A stretch of 64,000 nt of DNA from Bacteroidaceae bacterium HV4-6-C5C (GTDB lineage: Bacteria; Bacteroidota; Bacteroidia; Bacteroidales; Bacteroidaceae): positions 124,001 through 188,000 of the forward strand of contig VOIU01000003.1 of the NCBI GenBank assembly GCA_007896885.1. Reading direction: 5' to 3'. Within the stretch, counting starts at the first letter, position 1. Every line of letters begins with the position of its first letter. The notes beneath the pieces were generated by a model, which ran no database searches, was not told the DNA's origin, and was given only the letters and a program-made list of their open reading frames with translations. The position numbers and the translations under genes are program-made. Positions 8,996 to 18,009 of this stretch are shown here, piece by piece.

Positions 8996-10198
8996 ATGAA
9001 CCGTAAAAGTGTTGTAAAAGGAAAAATACACTACGTAGGCGTCAATGACCGTGTCAAACCCTTGTTCGAAGGGTTATGGCCGTTACCTTATGGAGTTTCC
9101 TATAATTCTTATTTGATTGATGATGAAACCATTGCGTTGGTAGATACGGTAGATGTCTGCTATTTTGAAATTTTTCTTCGTAAAATCAAAAATATAATCG
9201 GCGAACGCCCTATTCAGTACTTAATTATAAATCATATGGAGCCGGATCATTCCGGTTCTATCCGTCTTATTAAGCAGCATTACCCCAATATTGTCATTGT
9301 AGGGAATAAACAAACTTTCGGTATGATTGAAGGTTTCTATGGTGTGACCGGCGAACAATATCTCGTTAAAGATGGAGATTATTTGGCTTTAGGACATCAT
9401 AAATTACGTTTCTATTTGACTCCTATGATTCATTGGCCCGAAACAATGATGACGTTTGATGAAACTGAAGGTATTTTGTTTTCGGGTGATGGTTTTGGTA
9501 GTTTTGGTACATTGGATGGAGGATTTGTAGACTCATGTATCAATACGGAACGCCATTGGGATGAGATGATACGTTATTACTCCAATATTGTAGGTAAATA
9601 TGGCTCTGCTGTTCAAAAGGCTCTCCAAAAATTAAATGATTTGGATGTGAAGATGATCTGCTCTACTCACGGTCCGATATGGACAGGTGAACATCTGAAA
9701 AAAGTGATGCGTATGACTGATCGCTTGAGTAGGTATGATGCTGATGAGGGAGTGGTAATAGTTTACGGAACAATGTATGGCAATACCGAGCAAATGGCAG
9801 AAGCGATTGCTGAAGAACTTTGCGCGCAAGGCATTAAGCATATTGTAATGCATAATGTAAACAAGAGTCATTCCTCTTATATTATATCGGATATCTTTAG
9901 ATATCGCGGACTTATTATCGGTGCACCGACTTATAGCAACCAGATCTATCCGGAGGTGGAATCTTTATTGTCCAAGATATTGGTACGTGATATAAAAGAT
10001 CGTTATCTGGGTTATTTCGGTTCGTTTTGTTGGGCGGGTGCCGCTGTAAAACGTATGGCGGAATTTGCCGAGAAAAGTAGATTTGAAGTAGTGGGTGATC
10101 CTGTTGAGATGAAACAAGCTATGAAAGAGATTACTTATACCCAATGTGAAAATTTGGGGCGTGCTATGGCAGATCGCTTAAAGAAAGATCGCGGATAG
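8996..10198 (+). CDS. FprA-type flavodiiron protein (A-type flavoprotein)
   Basis: Reduces O2 to water or NO to N2O, protecting an anaerobe from oxidative or nitrosative stress in the cytoplasm. The 400 residues have two domains. The metallo-beta-lactamase-like diiron domain carries H80, E82, D84 and H85 (NHMEPDHSGS), a later HWPETMM, the SGDGFGSFG aspartate and a terminal CSTHGP histidine. The flavodoxin domain begins near residue 253 with the FMN phosphate loop GTMYGNTEQ. ATG 8996 is chosen because the reading frame upstream to 8933 encodes an unconserved, cysteine-rich tail and contains a -7 promoter box. No rubredoxin gene is adjacent, so the electron donor is unknown. Confidence 0.9.
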   Translation: MNRKSVVKGKIHYVGVNDRVKPLFEGLWPLPYGVSYNSYLIDDETIALVDTVDVCYFEIFLRKIKNIIGERPIQYLIINHMEPDHSGSIRLIKQHYPNIVIVGNKQTFGMIEGFYGVTGEQYLVKDGDYLALGHHKLRFYLTPMIHWPETMMTFDETEGILFSGDGFGSFGTLDGGFVDSCINTERHWDEMIRYYSNIVGKYGSAVQKALQKLNDLDVKMICSTHGPIWTGEHLKKVMRMTDRLSRYDADEGVVIVYGTMYGNTEQMAEAIAEELCAQGIKHIVMHNVNKSHSSYIISDIFRYRGLIIGAPTYSNQIYPEVESLLSKILVRDIKDRYLGYFGSFCWAGAAVKRMAEFAEKSRFEVVGDPVEMKQAMKEITYTQCENLGRAMADRLKKDRG

Positions 10199-10250
10199 TA
10201 ATTATAATATTTCCCCCTAATTTATTTATTAACACATAAAAACAATCACC

Positions 10251-11063
10251 ATGAGATTAATTATCCAACCGGATTATCAATCCGTATCCAAGTGGGCTGC
10301 GCATTATGTCGCTGCTAAAATCAAGGCTGCCAATCCGACACCTGATAAACCTTTCGTTTTGGGCTGTCCTACCGGCTCTTCACCGTTGGGTATGTACAGA
10401 ACATTGATTGACCTTAATAAGAAAGGTCTTGTTTCATTTAGTAATGTGGTAACTTTTAATATGGATGAATATGTAGGTTTACCTGAAGGCCATTCAGAAA
10501 GTTATTATTCGTTCATGTGGAACAACTTCTTCAGCCATATTGATATTAAACCTGAAAATACCAATATTCTGAATGGTAATGCGCCGGATCTTGATGCGGA
10601 GTGCACTCGCTATGAAGATAAAATAAAATCTTATGGTGGGATTGATTTATTCATGGGCGGGATTGGTCCTGATGGGCATATTGCTTTTAATGAACCCGGG
10701 TCTTCATTATCGTCACGTACACGTCAAAAAACGCTGACGACTGATACTATTATTGCTAATTCGCGCTTTTTTGACGGTGATGTGAACAAAGTGCCTAAAA
10801 CAGCTCTTACTGTGGGAGTTGGGACAGTTCTTTCTGCTAAAGAGGTTCTGATTATAGTAAATGGTCACAATAAAGCGCGTGCTCTTTATCATGCGGTAGA
10901 AGGTGGAATTACACAAATCTGGACTATTAGTGCTTTGCAGTTGCATGAAAAAGGGATTATTGTTTGTGATGATGCTGCTACCGACGAGCTTAAGGTGGGT
11001 ACATATCGCTATTTTAAGGATATTGAGGCTGATCATCTAAATCCTGATTCTTTGTTGAAATGA
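10251..11063 (+). CDS. nagB: Glucosamine-6-phosphate deaminase NagB
   Basis: Converts glucosamine-6-phosphate to fructose-6-phosphate and ammonia, feeding amino sugars (mucin, chitin, cell wall) into glycolysis. At 270 residues it is close to the E. coli length of 266 and its active-site numbering is the same: D72 in NMDEYVGL, D141 and H143 in [12 protein letters not shown], and E148. The phosphate-binding loop [10 protein letters not shown] is at 38-47. It is 52 bp downstream of the flavodiiron gene and ends before a strong terminator at 11168. No nagA is adjacent in the window. Confidence 0.96.
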   Translation: MRLIIQPDYQSVSKWAAHYVAAKIKAANPTPDKPFVLGCPTGSSPLGMYRTLIDLNKKGLVSFSNVVTFNMDEYVGLPEGHSESYYSFMWNNFFSHIDIKPENTNILNGNAPDLDAECTRYEDKIKSYGGIDLFMGGIGPDGHIAFNEPGSSLSSRTRQKTLTTDTIIANSRFFDGDVNKVPKTALTVGVGTVLSAKEVLIIVNGHNKARALYHAVEGGITQIWTISALQLHEKGIIVCDDAATDELKVGTYRYFKDIEADHLNPDSLLK

Positions 11064-11167
11064 TTTTTTTTGATTCTTGTAATCATCTTCCCCATCTTTT
11101 GCAGGTTTATCTCTTAAACATGGCAGATTATGATTATGTGATGTAAAAGTAAAGAATAAAATAACTT

Positions 11168-11219
11168 AAGCCCCGTGTATTAGGATTTGCTAATCCTAAT
11201 ACACGGGGCTTTATCTTTT
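11168..11219 (+). terminator. Rho-independent terminator after nagB
   Basis: A perfect 20-bp inverted repeat (11168-11187 and 11192-11211) with a TGCT loop, GC-rich at its base and followed by TTATCTTTT. It is the strongest hairpin in this part of the window. Confidence 0.88.
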
Positions 11220-11452
11220 AATAAAGTTACATTGGATATCGCTATCATGCATTGTTCATGAAAAATTGATGAAATAAATCTGACTTATATACTATTGCTT
11301 CCATAATATTCTTTTGAATGCACTCTCTATTTTGTCCGGAGAAACTTGTTTTTTCCGACAAAGAAGTTTATTTTTAGGCAATAAAATAAAAAGCATATTC
11401 TTTGAATATGTAAAAGTACCATTGGAGTACCTTATTTCTGAATAACAAACAA
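11220..11452. other. Spacer between nagB terminator and TPR regulator, with a 17-bp palindrome
   Basis: No ORF here is convincing. The one clear element is CATATTC-TTT-GAATATG at 11394-11410, a perfect 7-bp inverted repeat 43 bp before the regulator start codon. It is a candidate operator. No good TAnnTTTG/-33 pair is visible for the downstream gene. Confidence 0.35.
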
Positions 11453-13135
11453 ATGAAAAGACTGCTATTCTTCTACTATATATTCCTTGGGTTGAGCGTT
11501 CTTTCTTGCACAACACGTGATGATAAACGGGTTTTGCTCGATAAGGTGGATAGATATATGACAAATCATCCGGATAGCGCTTTAATATTACTTAATGAAT
11601 TAAAACATCCGGATAAACTTCGTGGCGTGGAGGCTGCGGACTATGCTTTATTGATGACACAGGCAAGGGATAGAAATTATTTGGATAGTTTGCAGTCTGA
11701 CTCTCTTATTACTATAGCAGTTGAGTATTATAAAGGTGTTGCCAATAAGGTTAAAGCTGGTAAGGCTTTATTCTATGCCGGTAAGCTGAATTCTTTAGCC
11801 CACAAATATCCCGAAGCTATGAAGGCTTATCTTGAGGCGGATAGATTACTTGAAGGAACGGACGCATATAAACTGCGGGGGATGTTGCAGGAGTATATGT
11901 CTTATGTCAGTTTTGATCAAGGAGTATATGCTGATGCTGCCAATCATTGCCGCAGAGCAATAGCTTTATATGAACTGTCGGATGAGTCAACGCCGATGCC
12001 GTATGTCTATCGTGATTTAGCTAATGTATATTTAGTGGAATCAAAAAATGATAGTGTGCGATATTGCTTGGAAAGAGGGCTCTCTTTACTGAAAGATACT
12101 ACAGATTATGTGCGGTCGTCACTTCTGTCATTACAAGCTACTTTGGCTAAACGAGAAAAAAAATATGATGAAGCAGTTGGCTATCTTTTAGCCGCTATTG
12201 AAGCTGGAAAGGCGTTTAACGATCATTATCGTTATTTTCTGGATCTCGGTTCGCTTTATATGGATATGGGAGAATTAAAGAAAGCAGAATCCTCTTATAA
12301 TTCTACGTTTTTAATGAAAGATAATTATCTCTCCGCCGGAGCATATTTCTATCTTTATCAATTGGAAAAGAAAAAAAGTAATTATTATAGGGCTATTACT
12401 TATAAGGAAAAGTCCGATTCTTTACTTAATTTGGTTAGAAATGAAAAATTGCAGAGTCAAATTCTTACATTGCAAAGGAAATATGATAATGAAAAACTAA
12501 AATCGGAAAATATCCGCATCAAACTTGAGAAGGAGCGTTATCTCTATCTTTTCTCATTCATCTTCTTGGTCATTGTAGCTTCTGTTGCTTTGTTGTTGAG
12601 AGTAATCAGAAAGAAATATAGGCGTCATTTTCTTCGTAATATTGAAATGATCAAGAGGAATGAACGCGCTTTAAAGGAATATGCGTATCAGATCAGTCAA
12701 TTGAAACAAGCAGAGGAACGAGAGAGTGAAAAGAAAAAAGAAGATCTTGCCCAGTTAAATCGAAAAGTGGCTTGTCTGGCTGCCGAAAATCGTGAATTAC
12801 GTGAAAATGTTTTTGTGGAAGCTCTTTATCTACTTGACCAACTTAAGCAAGGGACTTTGATTCTTGAACGGATGACAAATGTCGAAAGAATGCACCTTCT
12901 GGATTATATGGATTTGATATTTGCATCTTATATCACGCGTTTGTCAGCCGAATATCAATTGACCAAAACCGATTTAATACTGGCCGCATTGTTAAAAGTT
13001 GGATTTACTAATAATCAGTTGATCACGGTTTTTGATTGTGAGATGAATTCTGTTTATAAAATGAAACAGCGTTTGAAGGGTCATTTGAATCTTTCCAAAG
13101 AGGAGTCATTGGAGAAATTTATATTATTCTACTAG
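11453..13135 (+). CDS. TPR protein with internal membrane helix and C-terminal helix-turn-helix
   Basis: Probable membrane-anchored transcription regulator of a type common in Bacteroides. The 560 residues begin with a signal sequence ending in LSVLSC, so C19 is a possible lipidation site. TPR-like helical hairpins run from about 35 to 325, predicted to face the periplasm. A strong transmembrane helix is at 364-385, followed by a basic stretch and a coiled coil (about 395-455). The C-terminal end (about 500-545: LTKTDLILAALLKVGFTNNQL then VYKMKQRLKG) resembles a LuxR- or AraC-like HTH. The topology suggests periplasmic sensing and cytoplasmic DNA binding. It precedes a secreted DUF3244 protein, a possible partner or target. 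Confidence 0.75.
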   Translation: MKRLLFFYYIFLGLSVLSCTTRDDKRVLLDKVDRYMTNHPDSALILLNELKHPDKLRGVEAADYALLMTQARDRNYLDSLQSDSLITIAVEYYKGVANKVKAGKALFYAGKLNSLAHKYPEAMKAYLEADRLLEGTDAYKLRGMLQEYMSYVSFDQGVYADAANHCRRAIALYELSDESTPMPYVYRDLANVYLVESKNDSVRYCLERGLSLLKDTTDYVRSSLLSLQATLAKREKKYDEAVGYLLAAIEAGKAFNDHYRYFLDLGSLYMDMGELKKAESSYNSTFLMKDNYLSAGAYFYLYQLEKKKSNYYRAITYKEKSDSLLNLVRNEKLQSQILTLQRKYDNEKLKSENIRIKLEKERYLYLFSFIFLVIVASVALLLRVIRKKYRRHFLRNIEMIKRNERALKEYAYQISQLKQAEERESEKKKEDLAQLNRKVACLAAENRELRENVFVEALYLLDQLKQGTLILERMTNVERMHLLDYMDLIFASYITRLSAEYQLTKTDLILAALLKVGFTNNQLITVFDCEMNSVYKMKQRLKGHLNLSKEESLEKFILFY

Positions 13136-13402
13136 TCATTTTTTTAGCTTATTTCTTTGTACAAGGAATAATCCACTAACCTTTACTCATAAAAAACGGA
13201 GGCAATGATATTTGCATAGAAGTTGCTTTTCTGATAATATTATATGCATTTTTGTATTTCAGTCTCAATTTATTAATAGTGCGTTTTGCTTTTAATACCT
13301 CATATTGATTTACCTTTTTGTCCACTACTTATGAATGTGTGTTTTATCTAATCTGTTTATAGTCAATTGTTTGCGTAATATTTCTGTTGTCCACTTATTC
13401 TT
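13136..13402. other. Intergenic region before the DUF3244 gene
   Basis: AT-rich and without a supported gene. A GGAGG followed by ATG near 13206 gives only a four-codon ORF. Partial -7 boxes (one mismatch) occur near 13208 and 13250 but lack -33 partners. Confidence 0.4.
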
Positions 13403-13433
13403 TTTGTCTTCATCTTTCATTAAACTATTTTTG
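13403..13433 (+). promoter_or_regulatory. Consensus promoter of the DUF3244 gene
   Basis: TTTG at 13403-13406, a 19-bp spacer and TATTTTTG at 13426-13433: an exact Bacteroides consensus and the best promoter in the window. Transcription near 13440 leaves an 18-nt leader containing AAAAGGAG before ATG 13458. It places the upstream in-frame start (13335) outside the transcript. Confidence 0.85.
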
Positions 13434-13457
13434 CCTCATATTAAAAAGGAGAACACG

Positions 13458-13880
13458 ATGAAAACAAAAACCTTCTCTTCATTATTAATCAGCTTTGCTC
13501 TACTAGCGGTGAACACTCCGGCTATGAGTGCTAAAAATTGTACTAATCAATCTGTTCAAGAGATTGTATTATCTGCAAATGATATCCCATTTAGTAATTC
13601 ATCGAGTAGTGGAGGTGGTCCTCGTTCGGTTATTTTTGATATACCGATATACGCCTATTTGTCTGTGGAGAATCATTTTGTTCAATTGTCTTTTTCTCGA
13701 TCAGTGGGTGCAATTACTATTGTTATTTCCCAAAATGGAATACCTGTTTATTCTTCATCTGAAAATATAGTCTCGGCATGTCAAAAGGGCATTCAGCTTC
13801 CTGCTGATCTAAGCGGTGATTTTTTGTTAGAGATAAAAGGGAATAATGGGGCTTACGCCTATGGAGATTTTGATCTTTAG
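13458..13880 (+). CDS. Small secreted DUF3244-type protein
   Basis: Function unknown. The 140 residues start with a signal peptide (about 1-24, ending MSAKN), followed by a serine/glycine linker (SSSSGGGPRS) and a compact beta-sandwich-like domain. The C-terminal half ends in GDFLLEIKGNNGAYAYGDFDL-like strands, as in DUF3244 proteins that resemble the C-terminal sorting or beta domain of larger exported proteins. The start at 13458 is set by a strong RBS and the promoter just upstream. It has its own promoter, so it can be expressed independently of the TPR regulator 320 bp before it, which may control it. Confidence 0.7.
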   Translation: MKTKTFSSLLISFALLAVNTPAMSAKNCTNQSVQEIVLSANDIPFSNSSSSGGGPRSVIFDIPIYAYLSVENHFVQLSFSRSVGAITIVISQNGIPVYSSSENIVSACQKGIQLPADLSGDFLLEIKGNNGAYAYGDFDL

Positions 13881-14022
13881 TAGATTCTATCGACTATGAG
13901 TATCGATTGTATTCTATAAATGAAGTCATAACATAACAAAATATTAAACGGATTTAGGTTGTGTTTGTTGAAATATTATTACTGGTAGGGTGTTGGATAT
14001 AATATATATTCGAATAACCTGG

Positions 14023-14066
14023 GCGGTGGGGGACTCTGTTGATAGAAGAGCCCTCCGCTTTTGTTT
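14023..14066 (+). terminator. Probable terminator downstream of the DUF3244 gene
   Basis: An imperfect GC-rich hairpin pairs 14023-14037 with 14047-14058 (GCGG and CTCT arms pair, with mismatches between) and is followed by TTTTGTTT. It lies about 140 bp after the stop. Confidence 0.55.
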
Positions 14067-14104
14067 ATCCCTCGCCTTGCATGAAGGCCGTAACTATAAG
14101 ATAT

Positions 14105-14141
14105 AAAAAGAGTTGCATCAATATATGATGCAACTCTTTTT
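14105..14141. terminator. Bidirectional terminator between convergent genes
   Basis: A perfect 15-bp stem (14105-14119 with 14127-14141) and a 7-nt loop. The arms start with AAAAA and end with TTTTT, so it can act on both strands. It lies 17 bp from the stop codon of the outer-membrane protein gene. Confidence 0.85.
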
Positions 14142-14157
14142 AATATTTTGTTTATGG

Positions 14158-14751
14158 TTAGAGCTTATATCCAAACGTTACGAACGTTGAGATATTCTTA
14201 GGTTTTGTAAGACCGCCACCATCAAAAACATTTGTCATACCAAACTGAGAATCAAGGCCCAATACAAATTTATCGAACTCGAATCCAACACCAAATTCAA
14301 GACCGGCATCAAATTTCTTTAATGCACCATCATCAAAAGCACCTACACTTTCATCGCCTACTTTAACCTTTCCACCTATACCATAAGCGAGATAAGGACC
14401 AGCTTTGAATAATACATCAAAATTGTTAGCGGTGTGTAGTCTTAATCCTGCTAAAATAGGTAATTCTAAGTATAGCGGATTAAATTTTGTCTTCAAGTCG
14501 GATTCTCCGGCTTTACAGCCTTTGGACACAAGGTTAAGCCCACTTTGTAATGACCATGCATTATTAAATGGAAGTTCCATTCCAACACCTATGCGGTATG
14601 CAAATTTAGCATCTGTACCATCCGTGTTTTTTCCATAATAGTCTGCGATACCAATACCTGCATTGACGTTCCATTTAACATTCACTGCATTTTGGGCAGA
14701 AATAAATACTGTAGAGACAGCAAGTAACGTAAAAAGAATAATTTTTTTCAT
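14158..14751 (-). CDS. Outer-membrane beta-barrel protein (porin-like OMP_b-brl family)
   Basis: A 197-residue secreted protein with signal peptide MKKIILFTLLAVSTVFISAQ. Alternating hydrophobic strands separated by turns follow (for example VNAGIGIADYYG, FAYRIGVGMELPF, WSLQSGLNLVSKG, LELPILAGLRL, FDVLFKAGPYLAYGIGG). It ends in an aromatic-rich strand TFVTFGYKL. This is the pattern of eight-stranded barrels of the OMP_b-brl type. The start at 14751 is preferred over the in-frame 14796 because the signal peptide begins there. The specific function is unknown. It is monocistronic, bounded by the terminator at 14105 and a -7 box at 14794. Confidence 0.82.
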   Translation of the reverse strand: MKKIILFTLLAVSTVFISAQNAVNVKWNVNAGIGIADYYGKNTDGTDAKFAYRIGVGMELPFNNAWSLQSGLNLVSKGCKAGESDLKTKFNPLYLELPILAGLRLHTANNFDVLFKAGPYLAYGIGGKVKVGDESVGAFDDGALKKFDAGLEFGVGFEFDKFVLGLDSQFGMTNVFDGGGLTKPKNISTFVTFGYKL

Positions 14752-14793
14752 TATTTGATTGTTTAGTTTAATAAAATAAAAATAAATATAAGG

Positions 14794-14801
14794 CAAATAT
14801 A
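14794..14801 (-). promoter_or_regulatory. -7 box for the beta-barrel gene
   Basis: TATATTTG on the minus strand, 43 bp before the start codon. No convincing -33 partner is visible. Confidence 0.5.
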
Positions 14802-14954
14802 TATCATATTTTACTAATAATGAACATATTTTAGAATAAGTTTGTCGGCTTTTTATGGAGATAGAACTTAAAAATATTTCTAATTATGTAATAATGAAAT
14901 AGTTGTATAACTTTATATGCTGTTTTTCTATACAATCATAATGGTTTAATCAAT

Positions 14955-14985
14955 TTTGAATAAAAAAGTTTTTTCCGTAACTTTA
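14955..14985 (+). promoter_or_regulatory. Promoter of the CPA2 antiporter gene
   Basis: TTTG at 14955-14958, a 19-bp spacer, and TAACTTTA at 14978-14985 (7 of 8 to TAnnTTTG). Transcription near 14992 would start downstream of the in-frame TTG at 14956, so translation must begin later, at ATG 15034. Confidence 0.65.
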
Positions 14986-15033
14986 CAGAGTTCACTTCTA
15001 TTATTAACGCTAGATAAAGACTCAAATAAACTT

Positions 15034-17301
15034 ATGGAACATCATTTACCTGCATTAATACTCGACCTCACGCTGATACTTGGAACCGGTGCTCTTGTGA
15101 CTTTACTTTTCCGAAAGATAAAGCAGCCTTTAGTACTGGGTTATATCCTTGCAGGCTTTTTGATCGGTCCACACCTGAGAATATTTCCTACTGTTGCCGA
15201 ACCCGAGAATATAGAGACACTCGCCAATATCGGAGTCATCTTTTTACTTTTTGGCTTGGGGCTTGAGTTTAGCTTTAAGAAACTGATGCGCGTTGGTGGA
15301 TCGGCTTCTATTTCTGCAATGGTGGAAATCGTCTTTATTGTCGTTGCTGGTTATTTTACAGGCAAGCTTTTAGGGTGGAATAATATTGACTGCCTGTTTC
15401 TCGGTGGGATGCTGGCCAGTTCTTCAACGACCATTATTATCCGCGCTTTCGATGAATTGAATGTGAAATCGAAGGGTTATGCAAAGGTGGTGTTTGGTAT
15501 TTTGGTGGTTGAAGATATTGTGGTCATACTATTGATGGTGTTACTGTCTACAATAGCTGTAACGAAGAATATAGAAGGACAAGAATTGATCTTCACGGTT
15601 GGGAAGCTGTTTTTCTTTTTGATACTTTGGTTTATATCCGGCATCTATATAATCCCTTCATTTTTAAAGAAAATAAAAAAGAGCCTGGATGACGAAGGAT
15701 TTCTGATATTATCGCTCGGTCTTTGTCTGATTATGGTCGCTATTGCAGTATATGCCGGTTTCTCAGCCGAATTAGGAGCTTTTATAATGGGCTCTATCTT
15801 GGCGGAGACTACTTCGGCTGAAAGAATAGAGCATGTCACTAAACCAGTGAAGGACTTGTTTGGAGTAATATTCTTTGTGTCTATCGGAATGATGATAGAC
15901 CCTGTTTTGATAGGCCATAATATTGGAGTCGTACTTATTATAACCGTATTGGTAATTGCCGGGAAAGTGTTTAGTACAGGATTGGGGGCCTTGATTGCCG
16001 GGAAGTCCTTACACGAAGCTGTACAGATAGGAATGAGTATGGCGCAGATTGGAGAGTTTGCTTTTATAGTCGCTACTTTAGGCTTGAGCCTTGGGGTGAT
16101 TAGCGATGTTTTGTTTCCGATTGCAGTCGGAGTTTCTGCCATCACGACTTTTACGACTCCTTATATGATTAAGTATTCGGATAATTTCAGCTCATTCCTT
16201 GAACGTATATTGCCTAATCGATGGATTCTTTATCTCAATGCTTATTCTTCTTCAACGCAGACTATTCAGGCGGAAAGTAAGTGGCGGGGTTATGTCATGC
16301 GGACTCATACAACTATTGTGACAAATGGAATTATATCCATTGCAATTCTTGTATTAGGTACCAAAGTTCTTTATCCTTTTGTGAATGGAGTTATGCCTGA
16401 GGCTGCAGCATTCATTCCAAAAGTCATAAGTCTGATCTTGATTTTCGTTGTTCTATCTCCTTTTTTATGGGCTATACTTTTTAAAAATCCGGATGACCTT
16501 GATATTGGTCAGTTGTGGATACATCCCGAATACAAGAGAGGACCCTTGTTGATGGTAACCATAACGCGGTTGATTTTCGCTGTTATTCTGATTTCATACC
16601 CGATAGTCCAGCTCTTTTCGTATTATGCGTTGGCTTTTGTACCGCTCATACTCCTTTTCCTTTATTTTGCTTCTCAAAGAGAAAAGGACATCTATAAGAA
16701 AATGGAATTTCGCTTCTTATCTAATTTTAACAGTCGGGATGAAGAAGCCCGGAAGAAAGCTAATTTTATAAAGGAAGAGATGCTATCTCGTACAATGTCT
16801 TCATTATGGAATATTAATTTAGTTGATCTTGAGATTGACCAATGTGCCAATTATGTTGGGAAATCTCTGGAAGAACTGGATTGGCGAAAGTGCTATGGGA
16901 TAAATGTAGTATATATAAAGAGAGGTGAGCGTTTGATATATGCTCCAAAGAAAGACATGCAGTTATTTCCTTTCGATCATATAGGGATTACTGCTACTGA
17001 TGAAGAGCTTGAAAAATTTCTTCCGATATTTAAAGAGAGTGATGAATCCCCTCAAAGACAATGCGGGGTGGAAGATATTGTATTGAAAAAAGTTATTGCT
17101 ACAGTCGAAAATGGCTTGACCGACAAAGCTCTCCATGCATCAGGTATTACGGAACGAACCGGCGGAATGGTTATCGGAGTGGAAAGAGGAAGTGAACATT
17201 TCCTAAATCCGGCATCGGAAATGATATTCAAGGAGAATGATATTTTGTGGATTGTGGGTGAACGCGATAAACTGAGTTTGCTTTATAGGGAAGATCATTA
17301 A
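15034..17301 (+). CDS. CPA2 family cation:proton antiporter with C-terminal TrkA_C domains
   Basis: Exchanges monovalent cations (Na+ or K+) for protons across the inner membrane, or acts as a gated K+ efflux system. The 755 residues start with a KefB-like transporter domain of about 12 helices (VLGYILAGFLIGP, FLLFGLGLEFSFKKL, ASSSTTIIIRAFDEL, MAQIGEFAFIVATLGL). About four extra helices lie between residues 430 and 545, and then two TrkA_C-like ligand domains follow (near 600-665 and 685-750, the second ending ILWIVGERDKL). The Rossmann TrkA_N domain usual in KefB/KefC is not seen. Start choice rests on the promoter at 14955. The last 4 bp overlap the convergent gene. Confidence 0.88.
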   Translation: MEHHLPALILDLTLILGTGALVTLLFRKIKQPLVLGYILAGFLIGPHLRIFPTVAEPENIETLANIGVIFLLFGLGLEFSFKKLMRVGGSASISAMVEIVFIVVAGYFTGKLLGWNNIDCLFLGGMLASSSTTIIIRAFDELNVKSKGYAKVVFGILVVEDIVVILLMVLLSTIAVTKNIEGQELIFTVGKLFFFLILWFISGIYIIPSFLKKIKKSLDDEGFLILSLGLCLIMVAIAVYAGFSAELGAFIMGSILAETTSAERIEHVTKPVKDLFGVIFFVSIGMMIDPVLIGHNIGVVLIITVLVIAGKVFSTGLGALIAGKSLHEAVQIGMSMAQIGEFAFIVATLGLSLGVISDVLFPIAVGVSAITTFTTPYMIKYSDNFSSFLERILPNRWILYLNAYSSSTQTIQAESKWRGYVMRTHTTIVTNGIISIAILVLGTKVLYPFVNGVMPEAAAFIPKVISLILIFVVLSPFLWAILFKNPDDLDIGQLWIHPEYKRGPLLMVTITRLIFAVILISYPIVQLFSYYALAFVPLILLFLYFASQREKDIYKKMEFRFLSNFNSRDEEARKKANFIKEEMLSRTMSSLWNINLVDLEIDQCANYVGKSLEELDWRKCYGINVVYIKRGERLIYAPKKDMQLFPFDHIGITATDEELEKFLPIFKESDESPQRQCGVEDIVLKKVIATVENGLTDKALHASGITERTGGMVIGVERGSEHFLNPASEMIFKENDILWIVGERDKLSLLYREDH

Positions 17302-17912
17302 CCTTCGTCCAGCCAGCCTTTTCCTTGGCGTACAATACTAAATTCATCCCCGGTGCAATCTACAATAGTTGAAGGCTCGGTACCTCCAATGCCACCGTCA
17401 ATGACAATGTCGACTATATTTCCAAACTTTTCTTCGATTAGTTCGGGATCAGTTGCATATTCGATATCTTCATTCTCATTGTGAGGTAATGTAGTTGTCA
17501 TAATAGGTGCATCGAGCAAGCGGGCAATTTCCTGTATAATGCAGTTATCGGGCATTCGGATGCCGACTTCCTTCCGATTGCGGAATATTTTGGGTAATCG
17601 GGTGGTGCCATTAAGAATAAAGGTAAACGCTCCCGGTAAGTTTCGCTTAATGAGTTTAAATGTATTGTTGTCTAATTTTGCGTATTCACTGATGTTACTA
17701 AGGTCATAGCAAATTATAGAGAGATTGTTTTTACGTGGATCAATCTCTTTGATGCGACAGATTTGTTCAATGGCACGTTCCTTTAATCCATTACAGCCTA
17801 TAGCATACATGGTGTCGGTGGGGTAAATGATGATCCCACCATTATTAAGCGTATCAACGACTTTCTGTAAGTCTGCCGGATTATTATTGTTTTCATAAAG
17901 TTTTAGAAGCAT
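17298..17912 (-). CDS. Sua5/YciO/YrdC family protein, L-threonylcarbamoyladenylate synthase-like
   Basis: The family makes threonylcarbamoyl-AMP from threonine, bicarbonate and ATP for the t6A37 modification of ANN-decoding tRNAs. The 204 residues contain the signature: IIYPTDTMYAIGCNG near residue 30, KEIDPRKNNLSIIC near 55, PGAFTFIL near 90 and VGIRMPDN near 113. The C terminus ends soon after the SIVRQGKG segment, without the Sua5 domain. The KxR positions are modified (DPRKNN), as in YciO proteins, so it could be a YciO-type paralogue rather than the main TsaC. A -7 box (TACGTTTG, minus strand 17956-17949) lies 37 bp upstream. Confidence 0.82.
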   Translation of the reverse strand: MLLKLYENNNNPADLQKVVDTLNNGGIIIYPTDTMYAIGCNGLKERAIEQICRIKEIDPRKNNLSIICYDLSNISEYAKLDNNTFKLIKRNLPGAFTFILNGTTRLPKIFRNRKEVGIRMPDNCIIQEIARLLDAPIMTTTLPHNENEDIEYATDPELIEEKFGNIVDIVIDGGIGGTEPSTIVDCTGDEFSIVRQGKGWLDEG

Positions 17913-17948
17913 AAAGGTTTAATGTATAGATGTTTAGTTGTATTATTA

Positions 17949-17956
17949 CAAACGTA
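17949..17956 (-). promoter_or_regulatory. -7 box for the Sua5/YciO gene
   Basis: TACGTTTG on the minus strand is an exact TAnnTTTG match 37 bp from the start codon. No -33 element is recognisable. Confidence 0.4.
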
Positions 17957-18009
17957 GTAAAAAAAATGGAGATAATATGTAAGTCCTGGTTTTTTTCGCT
18001 TTTAAGTAA

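Noticed and set aside
14956..15033. TTG-initiated N-terminal extension of the CPA2 antiporter
   Set aside because: A near-consensus promoter lies inside it, so it is probably not transcribed with the gene.
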